Shown here: piece by piece, positions 22,246 through 29,958 of the stretch
Position numbering within the stretch: position 1 is the stretch's first letter
How the letters are laid out: each line of letters begins with the position of its first letter
Assembly (NCBI GenBank): GCA_029959325.1
Contig: JASCPF010000035.1
Location: 1-32,176 of the forward strand
Direction of reading: 5' to 3'
Origin: Microbacteriaceae bacterium PS02068
Lineage (GTDB): Bacteria; Actinomycetota; Actinomycetes; Actinomycetales; Microbacteriaceae
DNA: 32,176 bases
Program-made: the position numbers and the translations under genes
The notes under the pieces: model-generated
What the model saw: only the letters and a program-made list of their open reading frames with translations
Databases searched by the model: none
Told to the model about the DNA's origin: nothing

Positions 22246-23640
22246 TCAGCCCTGCGCCACCGCCGCCACCGGCACACCCGCGAAGACGCGGTCGCGCGCC
22301 GGGGTGGTCGCGGTTCCCGCGCGCCAGAGCGCCACGACGCTCCAGACGAACAGGCCGCAGACCATGACGTTGCGCGCCAGCAGCACGAACGCCGCGAACG
22401 GGTGGCCGTCGATGAGCGGCAGGTACAGGATCGGGAAGACGAGCGACGTGGTCACGCACACGGCGGCCATCCACCCGGCGGCGCGCATCCAGGCGTGGCG
22501 GTCGACGGCGAGCCCGACCGCGACGATCGGCGCGAGCCACAGCATGTACTGGGGAGAGCCGACCTTGTTGAACACGATGAACGCCGCCGTCAGCGCGAAG
22601 CTGCCGCTGAGGATCAGCCGCTGCTCCACGCGCGACGTCAGGCGGTTCTGTCGCGCGGCGAGTCGGCGCGCGCGCCACAGCAGCACGACGATGACCCCGA
22701 ACGCGATCGGCATGAGCCAGCCGACGATCTCGCCGGCGAGGTGCGCGCCGGGGCCGGCGACCTCGCGCGTGGCGAGCACGTAGTTCTGCCGGATCTCGGC
22801 GCCGGGCAGCCCCAGCACCGTCGCCCACACCCAGGGCGTCGCGACCGGCGCTTCGAGCTGCAGGGCGCGGTCGCCCTGGATCGTCGCGAAGCTGAAGAGG
22901 TTCGACCCACCGCCGTAGGCGAGCACGGTGATCGCGATGACCGCGCTGACGGCGAGACCGCCCAGCGCGATGCGCAGACGAGTGGATGCCACGGTGACGG
23001 CGGCCGCGGCGATCGCGGCCGGCCAGACCTTGATCCAGGTGGCCGCGGCGATGAGCGCACCGGCGACCGCGGGGCGACGCAGCAGCACGGCGAGGCCGGC
23101 GATCGCCAGCGGCGCCGCGAAGCCCTCGAGCCGCAGCATCGAGACGGGCCACAGCAGGATCTGCACGGCGAGCCAGAACCAGGCCGCGGGGTAGCCGGAG
23201 CGGCGGCGGAGGTTGCCGGTCAGCGCCAGCACGGCGAGCAGGTTGGCCGCGATCATGAGCACGAACCAGCCGAGCTGGTAGTTGTACGGCCCGGCGGCGA
23301 TGGCGCCCATGATGGGCGCGAGCGCGCCGGCCGGGTAGACCCACGACATGTCGATGACGGGCCAGTAGCCCAGCTTCGCCTGCTCGGCCCACAGCCGGTA
23401 GAGCGGCAGGTCGCCCTGCGTCTGGCCGGCGATGATCGTGGGCAGGAGCCCCAGCAGATAGATGCCGTGCACGGCGGCGAAGCCGATCATCAGCCCCCGA
23501 CGGCTCAGCGCGAAGCGCAGCATCGGGTCACGCATCGTGACCAGTCGACCGGCGGGTCGACGCAAGAACTCTGGCAACCAAGACGGGAATCGGGCCGGGG
23601 CGGCGCCGGAGGCGCGGCGGGCAAGAGGAGCGCTCGTCAC
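22246..23640 (-). CDS. GT87/DUF2029-type membrane glycosyltransferase
   Basis: The 464-residue protein has about ten membrane helices. The first loop has QGDLPLYRLWAEQAKLGYWPVIDMSWVYPAGAL, where polyprenyl-phosphate-mannose transferases of the GT-C fold keep acidic residues and a Tyr-Pro pair, followed later by KVWPAAIAAAA and SPQYMLWLAPIV, patterns usual in DUF2029 alpha-mannosyltransferases. It likely adds mannose from polyprenyl phosphate to a lipoglycan or protein outside the membrane; donor and acceptor are inferred from the family. GTG 23640 follows TAGACT by six bases. It is divergent from the histidine kinase. Confidence 0.8.
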   Translation of the reverse strand: MTSAPLARRASGAAPARFPSWLPEFLRRPAGRLVTMRDPMLRFALSRRGLMIGFAAVHGIYLLGLLPTIIAGQTQGDLPLYRLWAEQAKLGYWPVIDMSWVYPAGALAPIMGAIAAGPYNYQLGWFVLMIAANLLAVLALTGNLRRRSGYPAAWFWLAVQILLWPVSMLRLEGFAAPLAIAGLAVLLRRPAVAGALIAAATWIKVWPAAIAAAAVTVASTRLRIALGGLAVSAVIAITVLAYGGGSNLFSFATIQGDRALQLEAPVATPWVWATVLGLPGAEIRQNYVLATREVAGPGAHLAGEIVGWLMPIAFGVIVVLLWRARRLAARQNRLTSRVEQRLILSGSFALTAAFIVFNKVGSPQYMLWLAPIVAVGLAVDRHAWMRAAGWMAAVCVTTSLVFPILYLPLIDGHPFAAFVLLARNVMVCGLFVWSVVALWRAGTATTPARDRVFAGVPVAAVAQG

Positions 23641-23652
23641 TCGCTGAGTCTA
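23641..23652 (-). promoter_or_regulatory. -10 box, leaderless type, GT87 gene
   Basis: TAGACT, six bases, GTG 23640; identical hexamer and spacing to pyrE. Confidence 0.55.
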
Positions 23653-23758
23653 GGGATCGAACCCGTGCGGCGAGTGGACGGAATGTGTCCATCACCTGAC
23701 AATCTGCTGAGCGCGACAGTTCCGCCATAGGGGGGAGGACGAGGCATCCTCGCCCCTC

Positions 23759-23770
23759 TACCGTGGGAGA
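23759..23770 (+). promoter_or_regulatory. -10 box of the histidine kinase gene
   Basis: TACCGT, six bases, ATG 23771. The gap GGGAGA could also act as a weak ribosome binding site, so leaderless start is likely but not certain. Confidence 0.45.
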
Positions 23771-25018
23771 ATGGATGCCACGACCGCCCCGTCCCGCAGG
23801 CCCGTGACGGGCGCGCAGCGACGGAACGACCTGTGGCTCGCGATCGTGCTCATGGTCGGCGCCGTCATCAGCGCATGGCTCGGCAGCGTCGCGGGCGTCT
23901 ACGGCGACGACTCGCCGGCCTTCGTCTGGTCGCTCGTCTACGCGGCCGCCCTCACGGTGCCGCTCGCGGTGCGGCGCCGGTATCCCGAGGTCGTGCTGTG
24001 CGCCGTCGCGCTCGTGTTCTTCGTCGGCATCTCGGCCCGCATCCCCGAGGTCTACGTCGGCAACGTCGCGCTGTTCATCGCGATGTACACCGTCGGGGCC
24101 TGGGTAGAGAACCGGCGGCGGGCGACGGTCGTGCGTCTCATCGTCATCGCGGGGATGTTCATCTGGCTGCTCGCGACGACGTTCCAGGAGGCCACGGGAG
24201 GCGACGGACCTTCGCGCGCGGGGCTCTTCTCTCCCTTCGCGGCCTACATGCTGCTGCAATTCCTGGTCAACGCGGCCTTCTTCGGCGGCGCGTACTACTT
24301 CGGCGAGCGCGCATGGGCGCAGGCTCAGGCGCGCTCGACGCTCGAAGAACGCACGCGCGAGCTCGAGCACGAGCGCGAGGTCACGGCGGCGCAGGCCGTC
24401 GCGCTCGACCGGGTGCGCATCGCGCGCGAGCTGCACGACGTCGTCGCCCACCACGTGTCGGCGATGGGAGTGCAGGCGGGCGCCGCGCGCGCCGTGCTCG
24501 ATCGCGACCCGGACACCGCGCGGATCGCTCTGCAGGCGGTCGAGCAGTCGTCGCGTGATGCCCTGATCGAGCTGCGCCAGCTGCTCGAGACGCTGCGCAC
24601 ACCCGATGCCGAGACGCCCGGCGACTCGACGCTGCGCCTCGCGTCGTTGACCGACCTCGTCGCCCACGCGAACGACAACGGGCTGCCGACCACGTATTCC
24701 GAGGTCGGCGAGCCCGTCCAGGTCGCCGAGCTGGCCGAGGTGAACCTCTACCGCGTGGCGCAGGAGGCACTCACGAACGCGCGCCGTCACGGCGGGCCCG
24801 CGGCGACGGCCGACGTGCGCCTGCGCTACTCGCCCGACGCCGTCGAACTCGAGGTGTCGAACACCGGGCGCAGCCACCTGATCGGGCGGCCGGGGCTCGG
24901 GCTCGTGGGCATGCGCGAACGGGCGGCGGCGTCGGGCGGTGCGCTCGAGGTCGGCCCCCGCCCGCGCGGCGGATTCCTCGTGCGGCTTCGGATCCCGACG
25001 ACGGGAGGTGCATCGTGA
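23771..25018 (+). CDS. NarL-type sensor histidine kinase
   Basis: The 415-residue protein has about five N-terminal membrane helices (residues 20-190), a coiled coil (TLEERTRELEHEREVTAAQAVALD), the HisKA_3 phosphoacceptor RIARELHDVVAHHVSAM with His222, and an HATPase domain with AQEALTNARRHG and GLGLVGMRERAAASGG. There is little extracytoplasmic sequence, as in kinases that sense membrane stress or an associated transporter. It is followed at once by its response regulator (GTGA overlap) and then an ABC exporter. Confidence 0.94.
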   Translation: MDATTAPSRRPVTGAQRRNDLWLAIVLMVGAVISAWLGSVAGVYGDDSPAFVWSLVYAAALTVPLAVRRRYPEVVLCAVALVFFVGISARIPEVYVGNVALFIAMYTVGAWVENRRRATVVRLIVIAGMFIWLLATTFQEATGGDGPSRAGLFSPFAAYMLLQFLVNAAFFGGAYYFGERAWAQAQARSTLEERTRELEHEREVTAAQAVALDRVRIARELHDVVAHHVSAMGVQAGAARAVLDRDPDTARIALQAVEQSSRDALIELRQLLETLRTPDAETPGDSTLRLASLTDLVAHANDNGLPTTYSEVGEPVQVAELAEVNLYRVAQEALTNARRHGGPAATADVRLRYSPDAVELEVSNTGRSHLIGRPGLGLVGMRERAAASGGALEVGPRPRGGFLVRLRIPTTGGAS

Positions 25019-25749
25019 CCGCCGCGGTGCGGGTGCTGCTCGCCGACGATCACGCCGTCATGCGCGCGGGCTTCCGGATGATCCTCGAGTCGTCGCCGGG
25101 CATCACCGTCGTCGGCGAAGCCGCGACCGGGGCGCAGGCGGTGGCCGAGGCATCCCGCCTTCGTCCCGACGTCATCTGCATGGACGTGCAGATGCCCGAC
25201 ATGGACGGCCTCGAGGCGACACGACGCATCACGGCCGACCCCGTGAGCACGTCGAGCATCGTCATCGTGACGACGTTCGATCGCGACGACTATCTCTTCC
25301 AGGCGCTGGCCGCCGGGGCGAGCGGGTTCCTGCTGAAGAACGCCGGCCCGGAAGAGCTCATCACCGCGGTGCGGGTCGCCGCAGCCGGCGACGCGCTGCT
25401 CGCGCCGGCCGTCACGAAACGGGTGATCGAGAGGTTCGCCCTCGGTGCGGATGCCTCGCCGGCGGAGCACTCGCCGGCTGGGTACTCCCGCGTACAGCTT
25501 CCCGCTGCCTCCCCCGCCGCGGACGCGGCGGGAGGCGCGGTCGTGGCCGATGCGGCGGTGGCGCTGACCGACCGCGAGAGCGAGGTGCTGCGCCTGCTCG
25601 CCGATGCCCGCAGCAACGCCGAGATCGCGACCGCGCTGTTCATCGGCGAGGCGACCGTCAAGACGCACGTCTCGAACGTGCTGCAGAAGCTCGGCGTACG
25701 CGACCGCGTGGCGGCCGTCGTCTGGGCGCACCGTCACGGTCTGGCCTGA
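25015..25749 (+). CDS. NarL/FixJ-type response regulator
   Basis: The 244-residue protein has a receiver domain with Asp57 in ICMDVQMPDMDG as phosphoacceptor, TT in VIVTTFDR and Lys in FLLKNAG, then an Ala/Pro-rich linker that is longer than usual (about residues 145-180), and a LuxR helix-turn-helix (LTDRESEVLRLLADARSNAEIATALFIGEATVKTHVSNVLQKL). GGGAGG lies before GTG 25015. It probably activates the ABC genes downstream. Its first 60 codons recur at the very end of the window. Confidence 0.95.
   Translation: MTAAVRVLLADDHAVMRAGFRMILESSPGITVVGEAATGAQAVAEASRLRPDVICMDVQMPDMDGLEATRRITADPVSTSSIVIVTTFDRDDYLFQALAAGASGFLLKNAGPEELITAVRVAAAGDALLAPAVTKRVIERFALGADASPAEHSPAGYSRVQLPAASPAADAAGGAVVADAAVALTDRESEVLRLLADARSNAEIATALFIGEATVKTHVSNVLQKLGVRDRVAAVVWAHRHGLA
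25035..25194 (+). repeat. response-regulator segment duplicated at 32017-32176
   Basis: These 160 bases match 32017-32176 at all positions except T25093 versus G32075. The copy encodes the first half of the receiver domain including Asp57. Confidence 0.95.
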
Positions 25750-25780
25750 ACCGCGGCATCCTGCGCTCGTCCCCCCTGTG

Positions 25781-25808
25781 CCGCGCTCCCCTGCACGGCG
25801 GAGCGCGG
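25781..25808 (+). terminator. hairpin after the response regulator gene
   Basis: CCGCGCTCC (25781-25789) pairs perfectly with GGAGCGCGG (25800-25808) around a 10-base loop, 31 bases after the regulator stop. No T-tract. It could terminate or attenuate transcription into the ABC genes. Confidence 0.45.
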
Positions 25809-25860
25809 GCAGGCGCAGATCCCCACCGTGCGGGGGAGGCGCCACGGCACGCCCCGGGCC

Positions 25861-25907
25861 TAGCGTCGAAACAGCAGCATCCGAGAACATCCGAGAAGGA
25901 GGAGCTC
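25861..25907 (+). promoter_or_regulatory. candidate promoter and leader of the ABC operon with 10-bp tandem repeat
   Basis: TAGCGT (25861-25866) resembles the -10 boxes of this window. CATCCGAGAA is repeated exactly at 25878 and 25888, directly before the ribosome binding site AAGGAGG that serves ATG 25908. This gene, unlike many here, has a leader with a clear ribosome binding site. Confidence 0.4.
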
Positions 25908-26792
25908 ATGCTCGAACTGAGCGGGATCACCAAGTCGTACGGCGCGAAGCGCGTGCTCGACGATGTCGGCTTCGAGGTGGCGACGGGGCGCCTGACCGGC
26001 TTCGTCGGCGGCAACGGCGCCGGCAAGACCACCACGATGCGCATCATCCTGGGCGTGCTCGCCCGCGATGGCGGATCGGTGTCGCTGAACGGGGCTGCCG
26101 TCACCGCCGCCGACCGCCGGCAGTTCGGCTACATGCCGGAAGAGCGCGGGCTCTACCCGAAGATGCGGGTGCTCGACCACATCGTCTACCTCGCGCGCCT
26201 GCACGGGTTCACCAAGGCCGACGCGCACGACCGCGCCGAGGCGCTGCTGACCGAGCTCGGCCTCGGCGAGCGCCTGCAGGACAACATCGAGACCCTGTCG
26301 CTCGGCAACCAGCAGCGCGCGCAGATCGCGGCGGCGCTCGTGCACGATCCGCAGGTGCTCATCCTCGACGAGCCGTTCTCGGGCCTCGACCCGCTCGCCG
26401 TCGACGTCGTCGCGGGCGTGCTGCAGACCCGCGCGGCGAACGGCGCCGCCGTGTTGTTCTCATCGCACCAGCTCGACGTCGTCGAGCGACTGTGCGATGA
26501 CCTCGTCATCATCGCGGGGGGCACGATCCGTGCGGCCGGCTCGCGTGACAGCCTGCGCACCCAGCACGCGCAGCGACGGTTCGAGCTGATCTCGGCGGGC
26601 GATGCCGGCTGGCTGCGCAGCGAGCCCGGCGTCGACGTCGTCGAGTTCGACGGCGGCTACGCCCTGTTCGACGCCGACAGCGACGAGACGGCGCACCGCG
26701 TGCTGCGCAGCGCCGTCGAACGCGGTGACGTGACCAGCTTCAGCCCGCGGCATCCATCCCTTGCCCAGATCTTCAAGGAGGTCATCCAGTGA
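25908..26792 (+). CDS. ABC transporter ATP-binding protein (NatA/DrrA-like)
   Basis: The 294-residue protein has Walker A GGNGAGKTT at residues 34-42, the Q-loop region GYMPEERGLYPKM, a signature LSLGNQQRAQ that differs from LSGGQ as in NatA/DrrA-type exporters, Walker B VLILDEPFSGLD, and the switch His in SSHQ. The last 70 residues form the extra C-terminal domain of this group. It pairs with the permease whose GTG overlaps its stop. Placed after a two-component system, it is likely a regulated exporter of a drug, peptide or ion. Confidence 0.94.
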   Translation: MLELSGITKSYGAKRVLDDVGFEVATGRLTGFVGGNGAGKTTTMRIILGVLARDGGSVSLNGAAVTAADRRQFGYMPEERGLYPKMRVLDHIVYLARLHGFTKADAHDRAEALLTELGLGERLQDNIETLSLGNQQRAQIAAALVHDPQVLILDEPFSGLDPLAVDVVAGVLQTRAANGAAVLFSSHQLDVVERLCDDLVIIAGGTIRAAGSRDSLRTQHAQRRFELISAGDAGWLRSEPGVDVVEFDGGYALFDADSDETAHRVLRSAVERGDVTSFSPRHPSLAQIFKEVIQ

Positions 26793-27880
26793 GCGTGCAG
26801 CCCCCTACCTTCGCCCAGAGCACCTGGCTCGTCGCCGAGCGTGAAGTCGGCTCGAAGCTGCGGAGCAAGGCATTCCTGATCTCGACCGGGCTCCTGTTCC
26901 TCATCGCGCTCGTCTCGGTCGTCTGGGGCGGATTCGCGGCCCAGACGAACGAGGGCATCCCGATCGCCGTGACGTCGCAGACGGCGCCCGTGGTCGTCTC
27001 ACTCGGCGACGCGGTGAAGGTGACGGAGGCATCGGATGCCGATGCCGCCCGCGCCCTCGTGAAGGACGGCACCGTCGATGCGGCCCTCGTTCCGGGAGGC
27101 TCGGGCGCGTTCGACTACACCGTGGTCGGCGACGACTCGCCGCCGTCGAGCCTGCTGCAGCTGCTCAGCCAGACCCCGCCCGTCGAGCTGCTGAGCCCCA
27201 GTGGTACCAACGAGATGCTGCGCTACTTCGTGGCGATCGGGTTCGGGGTCGTCTTCTTCATGGCCGCCCTGACCTTCGGAACGACGATCGCCCAGTCGGT
27301 CGTCGAAGAGAAGGCGACGCGCGTCGTCGAGCTGCTGATCTCGGCGATTCCCGTGCGGGCACTGCTGGCCGGCAAGGTGATCGGCAACACGATCCTCGCG
27401 ATGGGTCAGATCATCGGCCTCGCCGCGATCGCGATCGTCGGGCTGACCGTGACGGGGCAGAGCGATCTGCTCACGGGGCTCGGCGCTCCCATCGCATGGT
27501 TCGCGGTGTTCTTCTTCTTCGGGTTCATCCTGCTCGCATCGCTGTTCGCCGCCGCGGGAGCGATGGTGTCGCGGCAGGAGGACATCGGGTCGACGACGAC
27601 GCCGCTGACCTTCCTGGTGATGGCGCCGTACATGCTGGTGATCTTCTTCAACGACAACCCGGTCGTGATGTCCGTGATGTCGTACGTGCCGTTCTCGGCG
27701 CCGGTCGCCATGCCGGTGCGGATCTTCCTCGACACGGCGCAGTGGTGGGAGCCGCTGCTCTCTCTCGCGATCATGCTCGCCACGTGCGCCGGCGCGATCT
27801 GGGTGGGATCGAAGATCTACGAGAACTCGATCCTGCGGATGGGTGGCCGGGTCAAGCTCGCCGAGGCCCTCGCGGGCTGA
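26789..27880 (+). CDS. ABC-2 type permease (NatB-like)
   Basis: The 363-residue protein has one N-terminal helix after REVGSKLRSKAF, an external domain of about 110 residues, and five C-terminal helices. TIAQSVVEEKATRVVELLISAIPVRALLAGKVIG is the characteristic cytoplasmic segment of NatB-type permeases. GTG 26789 overlaps the ATPase stop. The pair would form a homodimeric exporter with two ATPase subunits. Confidence 0.92.
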   Translation: MSVQPPTFAQSTWLVAEREVGSKLRSKAFLISTGLLFLIALVSVVWGGFAAQTNEGIPIAVTSQTAPVVVSLGDAVKVTEASDADAARALVKDGTVDAALVPGGSGAFDYTVVGDDSPPSSLLQLLSQTPPVELLSPSGTNEMLRYFVAIGFGVVFFMAALTFGTTIAQSVVEEKATRVVELLISAIPVRALLAGKVIGNTILAMGQIIGLAAIAIVGLTVTGQSDLLTGLGAPIAWFAVFFFFGFILLASLFAAAGAMVSRQEDIGSTTTPLTFLVMAPYMLVIFFNDNPVVMSVMSYVPFSAPVAMPVRIFLDTAQWWEPLLSLAIMLATCAGAIWVGSKIYENSILRMGGRVKLAEALAG

Positions 27881-27889
27881 ATCACGCGA

Positions 27890-27930
27890 CACTCCCCTCC
27901 TGAGTCACGGGGTGACTCAGGAGGGGAGTG
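27890..27930. terminator. perfect 19-bp hairpin, bidirectional terminator
   Basis: CACTCCCCTCCTGAGTCAC (27890-27908) pairs without mismatch with 27912-27930 around a GGG loop. It lies between the convergent permease and VOC genes, nine bases after one stop and eight before the other. There is no T-tract, as is common in high-GC actinobacteria. Confidence 0.85.
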
Positions 27931-27938
27931 CTCGTGCG

Positions 27939-28319
27939 TCAGCGCTCGACGATGACCGAGAGGACATTGCCCGCGGGGTCGCGGAACCACGCGATCTCGG
28001 GGCCGCGCCCGCGCATGATGCCGCGCGCGTCGCCGCCGAAATCCGGGTCGTCGTAGATCTTCGTGACGACACCGGCGGCGTTGAGTTCGTCGACGGCGGC
28101 GTCGATGTCGGCCACGGCGAAGTTGAGGATCGTGAACGCCGCCGGCACATGGTCGCTCTTGGGGTAGGCGATGACGTGCGCGCCGCCGGGCAGAGTGATG
28201 TCGAGGATGCCCATGTCGTTCACCTCGGCGGCGAGCCCGAGGGCATCCCGATAGAAGGATTGCGCGGCCGGGATGTCGTCGACCGAGAATCCCGAGAACG
28301 CGCTGTCGAATGCGACCAT
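27939..28319 (-). CDS. VOC (glyoxalase/bleomycin-resistance fold) family protein
   Basis: The 126-residue protein has two beta-alpha-beta-beta-beta units: FSGFSVDDIPAAQSFYRDALGL in the first and FAVADIDAAVDELNAAGVVT plus IAWFRDPAGNVLSVIVE in the second. The closing DPAGN-L pattern is standard. Members bind metals or sequester drugs, or are isomerases; no specific function can be assigned. GAGGAG lies six bases before ATG 28319. Confidence 0.9.
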   Translation of the reverse strand: MVAFDSAFSGFSVDDIPAAQSFYRDALGLAAEVNDMGILDITLPGGAHVIAYPKSDHVPAAFTILNFAVADIDAAVDELNAAGVVTKIYDDPDFGGDARGIMRGRGPEIAWFRDPAGNVLSVIVER

Positions 28320-28402
28320 GGTGTGCTCCTCACGTGGTGTGGCATGGCCAGGTTCGCCCTTTCGCCGCGCTGCCGCAAGGTACGTGCCTCGTCACCCCGC
28401 TC

Positions 28403-28443
28403 GGTCCCCGAGCTTGTCAGGCCGGCCGCCCGAGGGGTCGGCG
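28403..28443. repeat. REP-like element interrupted by about 13 bp
   Basis: GGTCCCCGAGCTTGTC (28403-28418) and CGAGGGGTCG (28431-28440) are the two halves of the element found in the M13 peptidase and pntA genes, split by a GC-rich insert containing the palindrome GGCCGGCC. Confidence 0.6.
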
Positions 28444-28581
28444 AAGTCCTCGGCGCGTGCTGCTGGCTCGGCGGGCGTGACGCCGCACGATGCGACGACC
28501 ATTCCGGTCGCCGCGGCGGCCCCAGCGAAATCCTCGGCGCGTGCTGCTGGCTCGGCGGGCGTGATGCCGCACGACGCGACG
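28441..28581. repeat. 57-bp direct repeat with an 84-bp period
   Basis: Positions 28441-28497 and 28525-28581 differ at three bases only; both contain TCCTCGGCGCGTGCTGCTGG and continue to GCCGCACGA. The period is a multiple of three. Confidence 0.85.
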
Positions 28582-28650
28582 GCTATCTCGCAATCCGCCG
28601 GCCGCGCCGCTGGGTCGCGGGCTGCCGCGTGACTCGGGTGGCGCGCCGGA

Positions 28651-29121
28651 TCAGCGCTCGACGAGGATGCCGTCGACGTCGGCCCACACGTGCGCGCCCG
28701 GGCGGAAGGTCACGCCCGCGATCTCGACCGGCACGTCGACCTCGCCGACGCCGTCCTTGGCGCTCTTGCGCGGATTCGACCCGAGCGCCTTGACCCCGAG
28801 GGGCAGCGCGCCGATCGCCGCGCGGTCGCGGATCGCTCCGTGCACGATCAGCCCGGCCCAGCCGTTCGCGACCGCCGACCCCGCGATCAGGTCGCCGACG
28901 AGCGCCGATTCGAGCGACCCGCCCCCGTCGATCACGAGCACGGCACCGGCACCGGGGGTGGCGAGCGTCGCCTTGACGAGCGCGTTGTCGCGGTGGCACC
29001 GGATCGTGCGGATCGGCCCGTCGAAGGCCGCCGCACCCCCGAAATCGTGCAGTTGCAGGGCGAGCGAGTCGAGCTCGTCGCCGCGTTCGTCGTAGAGGTC
29101 GGCGGTCGCGATCGTGGTCAT
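28651..29121 (-). CDS. RraA-family protein (RNase E regulator-like / HMG aldolase-like)
   Basis: The 156-residue protein matches Rra[26 protein letters not shown] at the start, [52 protein letters not shown] in the middle, with GDL and RD, the residues that in aldolase members bind Mg and pyruvate, and [10 protein letters not shown] at the end. In actinobacteria without a classic RNase E regulator need, an aldolase or oxaloacetate decarboxylase activity is plausible. ATG 29121 follows TAGCGT by six bases. Confidence 0.92.
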   Translation of the reverse strand: MTTIATADLYDERGDELDSLALQLHDFGGAAAFDGPIRTIRCHRDNALVKATLATPGAGAVLVIDGGGSLESALVGDLIAGSAVANGWAGLIVHGAIRDRAAIGALPLGVKALGSNPRKSAKDGVGEVDVPVEIAGVTFRPGAHVWADVDGILVER

Positions 29122-29133
29122 AGCGCCACGCTA
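29122..29133 (-). promoter_or_regulatory. -10 box, leaderless type, rraA-like gene
   Basis: TAGCGT, six bases, ATG 29121. Confidence 0.5.
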
Positions 29134-29137
29134 ATCC

Positions 29138-29165
29138 GGGATGCCGCGTCGCGGCGAGGCATCCC
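29138..29165. repeat. 8-bp inverted repeat in the divergent gap
   Basis: GGGATGCC and GGCATCCC face each other across 12 bases; an alternative inner stem CCGCG-T-CGCGG overlaps. The gap lies between the divergent rraA-like and nitroreductase genes, so an operator is possible, but the heptamer GGATGCC is so common here that chance pairing is not excluded. Confidence 0.4.
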
Positions 29166-29297
29166 GCAGCGAAGAATGCGCAGCCTTCCACAATCGTCAT
29201 TTACACCGGGAACACATCCGCGATCTATACCGTTGAATGCACGTGTACCACCCCGGGCCGACGACGTCCCACCGTGTCCTTATTCCCAGGAGTCGCC

Positions 29298-29879
29298 ATG
29301 AGCCCCCTCGCCACCCGCACCGCGATCACCGATGCCCCGATCCTCGACGTCCTCGCCGAGCGCTGGAGCACCCGCATCTTCGACGCCATTACCCCCATCG
29401 ACGAAGACGCCCTGGCGAGCGCCCTCGAGGCTGCGCGCTGGGCCCCGTCGGCCAGCAACACGCAGCCCTGGCGATTCGTCGTCGCCCGCCGCGGCACCGA
29501 CGCCCACGCGGCGATCGTCGACGCGCTCGCGGGCTTCAACCAGAGCTGGGCCGCGGATGCCGCCGCGCTGATCGTGTTCGCCGCCGCGGCATCCCTCGAC
29601 GGCCAGCCGCTGCGGTGGGCCGCCTATGACACGGGCCAGGCCGCAGCGCACTTCACCGTGCAGGCACACGCCTCGGGCCTGCACACGCACCAGATCGGCG
29701 GCTTCGACCGCGCGGCGATCGGCGCGGCCTTCGACTTCGGCGACGACGTGTCGGCGATCACGGTCATGGCCGTGGGCACCCTCGGCGACATCGCCGCCGC
29801 CCCCGAGGCCCTGCGCGAACGCGACCTCGCCCCGCGCACCCGCCGCCCGATCACCGAGTCGGTCGTCGTCGACGCCTGA
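29298..29879 (+). CDS. nitroreductase family protein
   Basis: The 193-residue flavoprotein has the FMN-binding start ERWSTRIFDAITPID, AARWAPSASNTQPWRFVVARR, a central YDTGQAAAHFTVQAHASGLHTHQIGGFD, and a C-terminal RRPITESVV. It reduces nitro groups, quinones or flavins with NAD(P)H. ATG 29298 has AGGAG five bases upstream. Upstream, TATACC (29226-29231) is a weak -10 candidate with a leader of some 60 bases, so this gene departs from the leaderless pattern. Confidence 0.92.
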   Translation: MSPLATRTAITDAPILDVLAERWSTRIFDAITPIDEDALASALEAARWAPSASNTQPWRFVVARRGTDAHAAIVDALAGFNQSWAADAAALIVFAAAASLDGQPLRWAAYDTGQAAAHFTVQAHASGLHTHQIGGFDRAAIGAAFDFGDDVSAITVMAVGTLGDIAAAPEALRERDLAPRTRRPITESVVVDA

Positions 29880-29946
29880 TCCCCCGGATCGCCTGCACAT
29901 TCCCGGCAATCCGGCAACCGTCTGCACACGAGGTCGCCGCGGCAGA

Positions 29947-29958
29947 TAGCCTGCCCAG
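29947..29958 (+). promoter_or_regulatory. -10 box, leaderless type, type III PKS operon
   Basis: TAGCCT, six bases, ATG 29959. Confidence 0.55.

Larger units (their letters stand above)
28320..28650. other. 331-bp gap with repeats, no gene supported
   Basis: The gap holds an interrupted REP-like copy (28403-28443) and a diverged tandem repeat (28441-28581). Reading frames through it encode low-complexity Ala-rich peptides on both strands without a credible start, so I do not call a gene. Confidence 0.6.

Noticed and set aside
23528..24877. 449-codon minus-strand frame opposite the histidine kinase
   Set aside because: The kinase frame has all catalytic boxes; the opposite frame has none and crosses the divergent promoter.
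28273..28632. Plus-strand Ala-rich frame across the 84-bp repeat as a gene
   Set aside because: It begins inside the VOC gene on the opposite strand, has no ribosome binding site, and its regularity comes from the DNA repeat.
29237..29629. Leader-like ATG 29237 close behind TATACC as the nitroreductase start or a leader peptide
   Set aside because: It is in a different frame from the nitroreductase, yields a His/Arg/Pro-rich product, and ATG 29298 has a proper AGGAG site.
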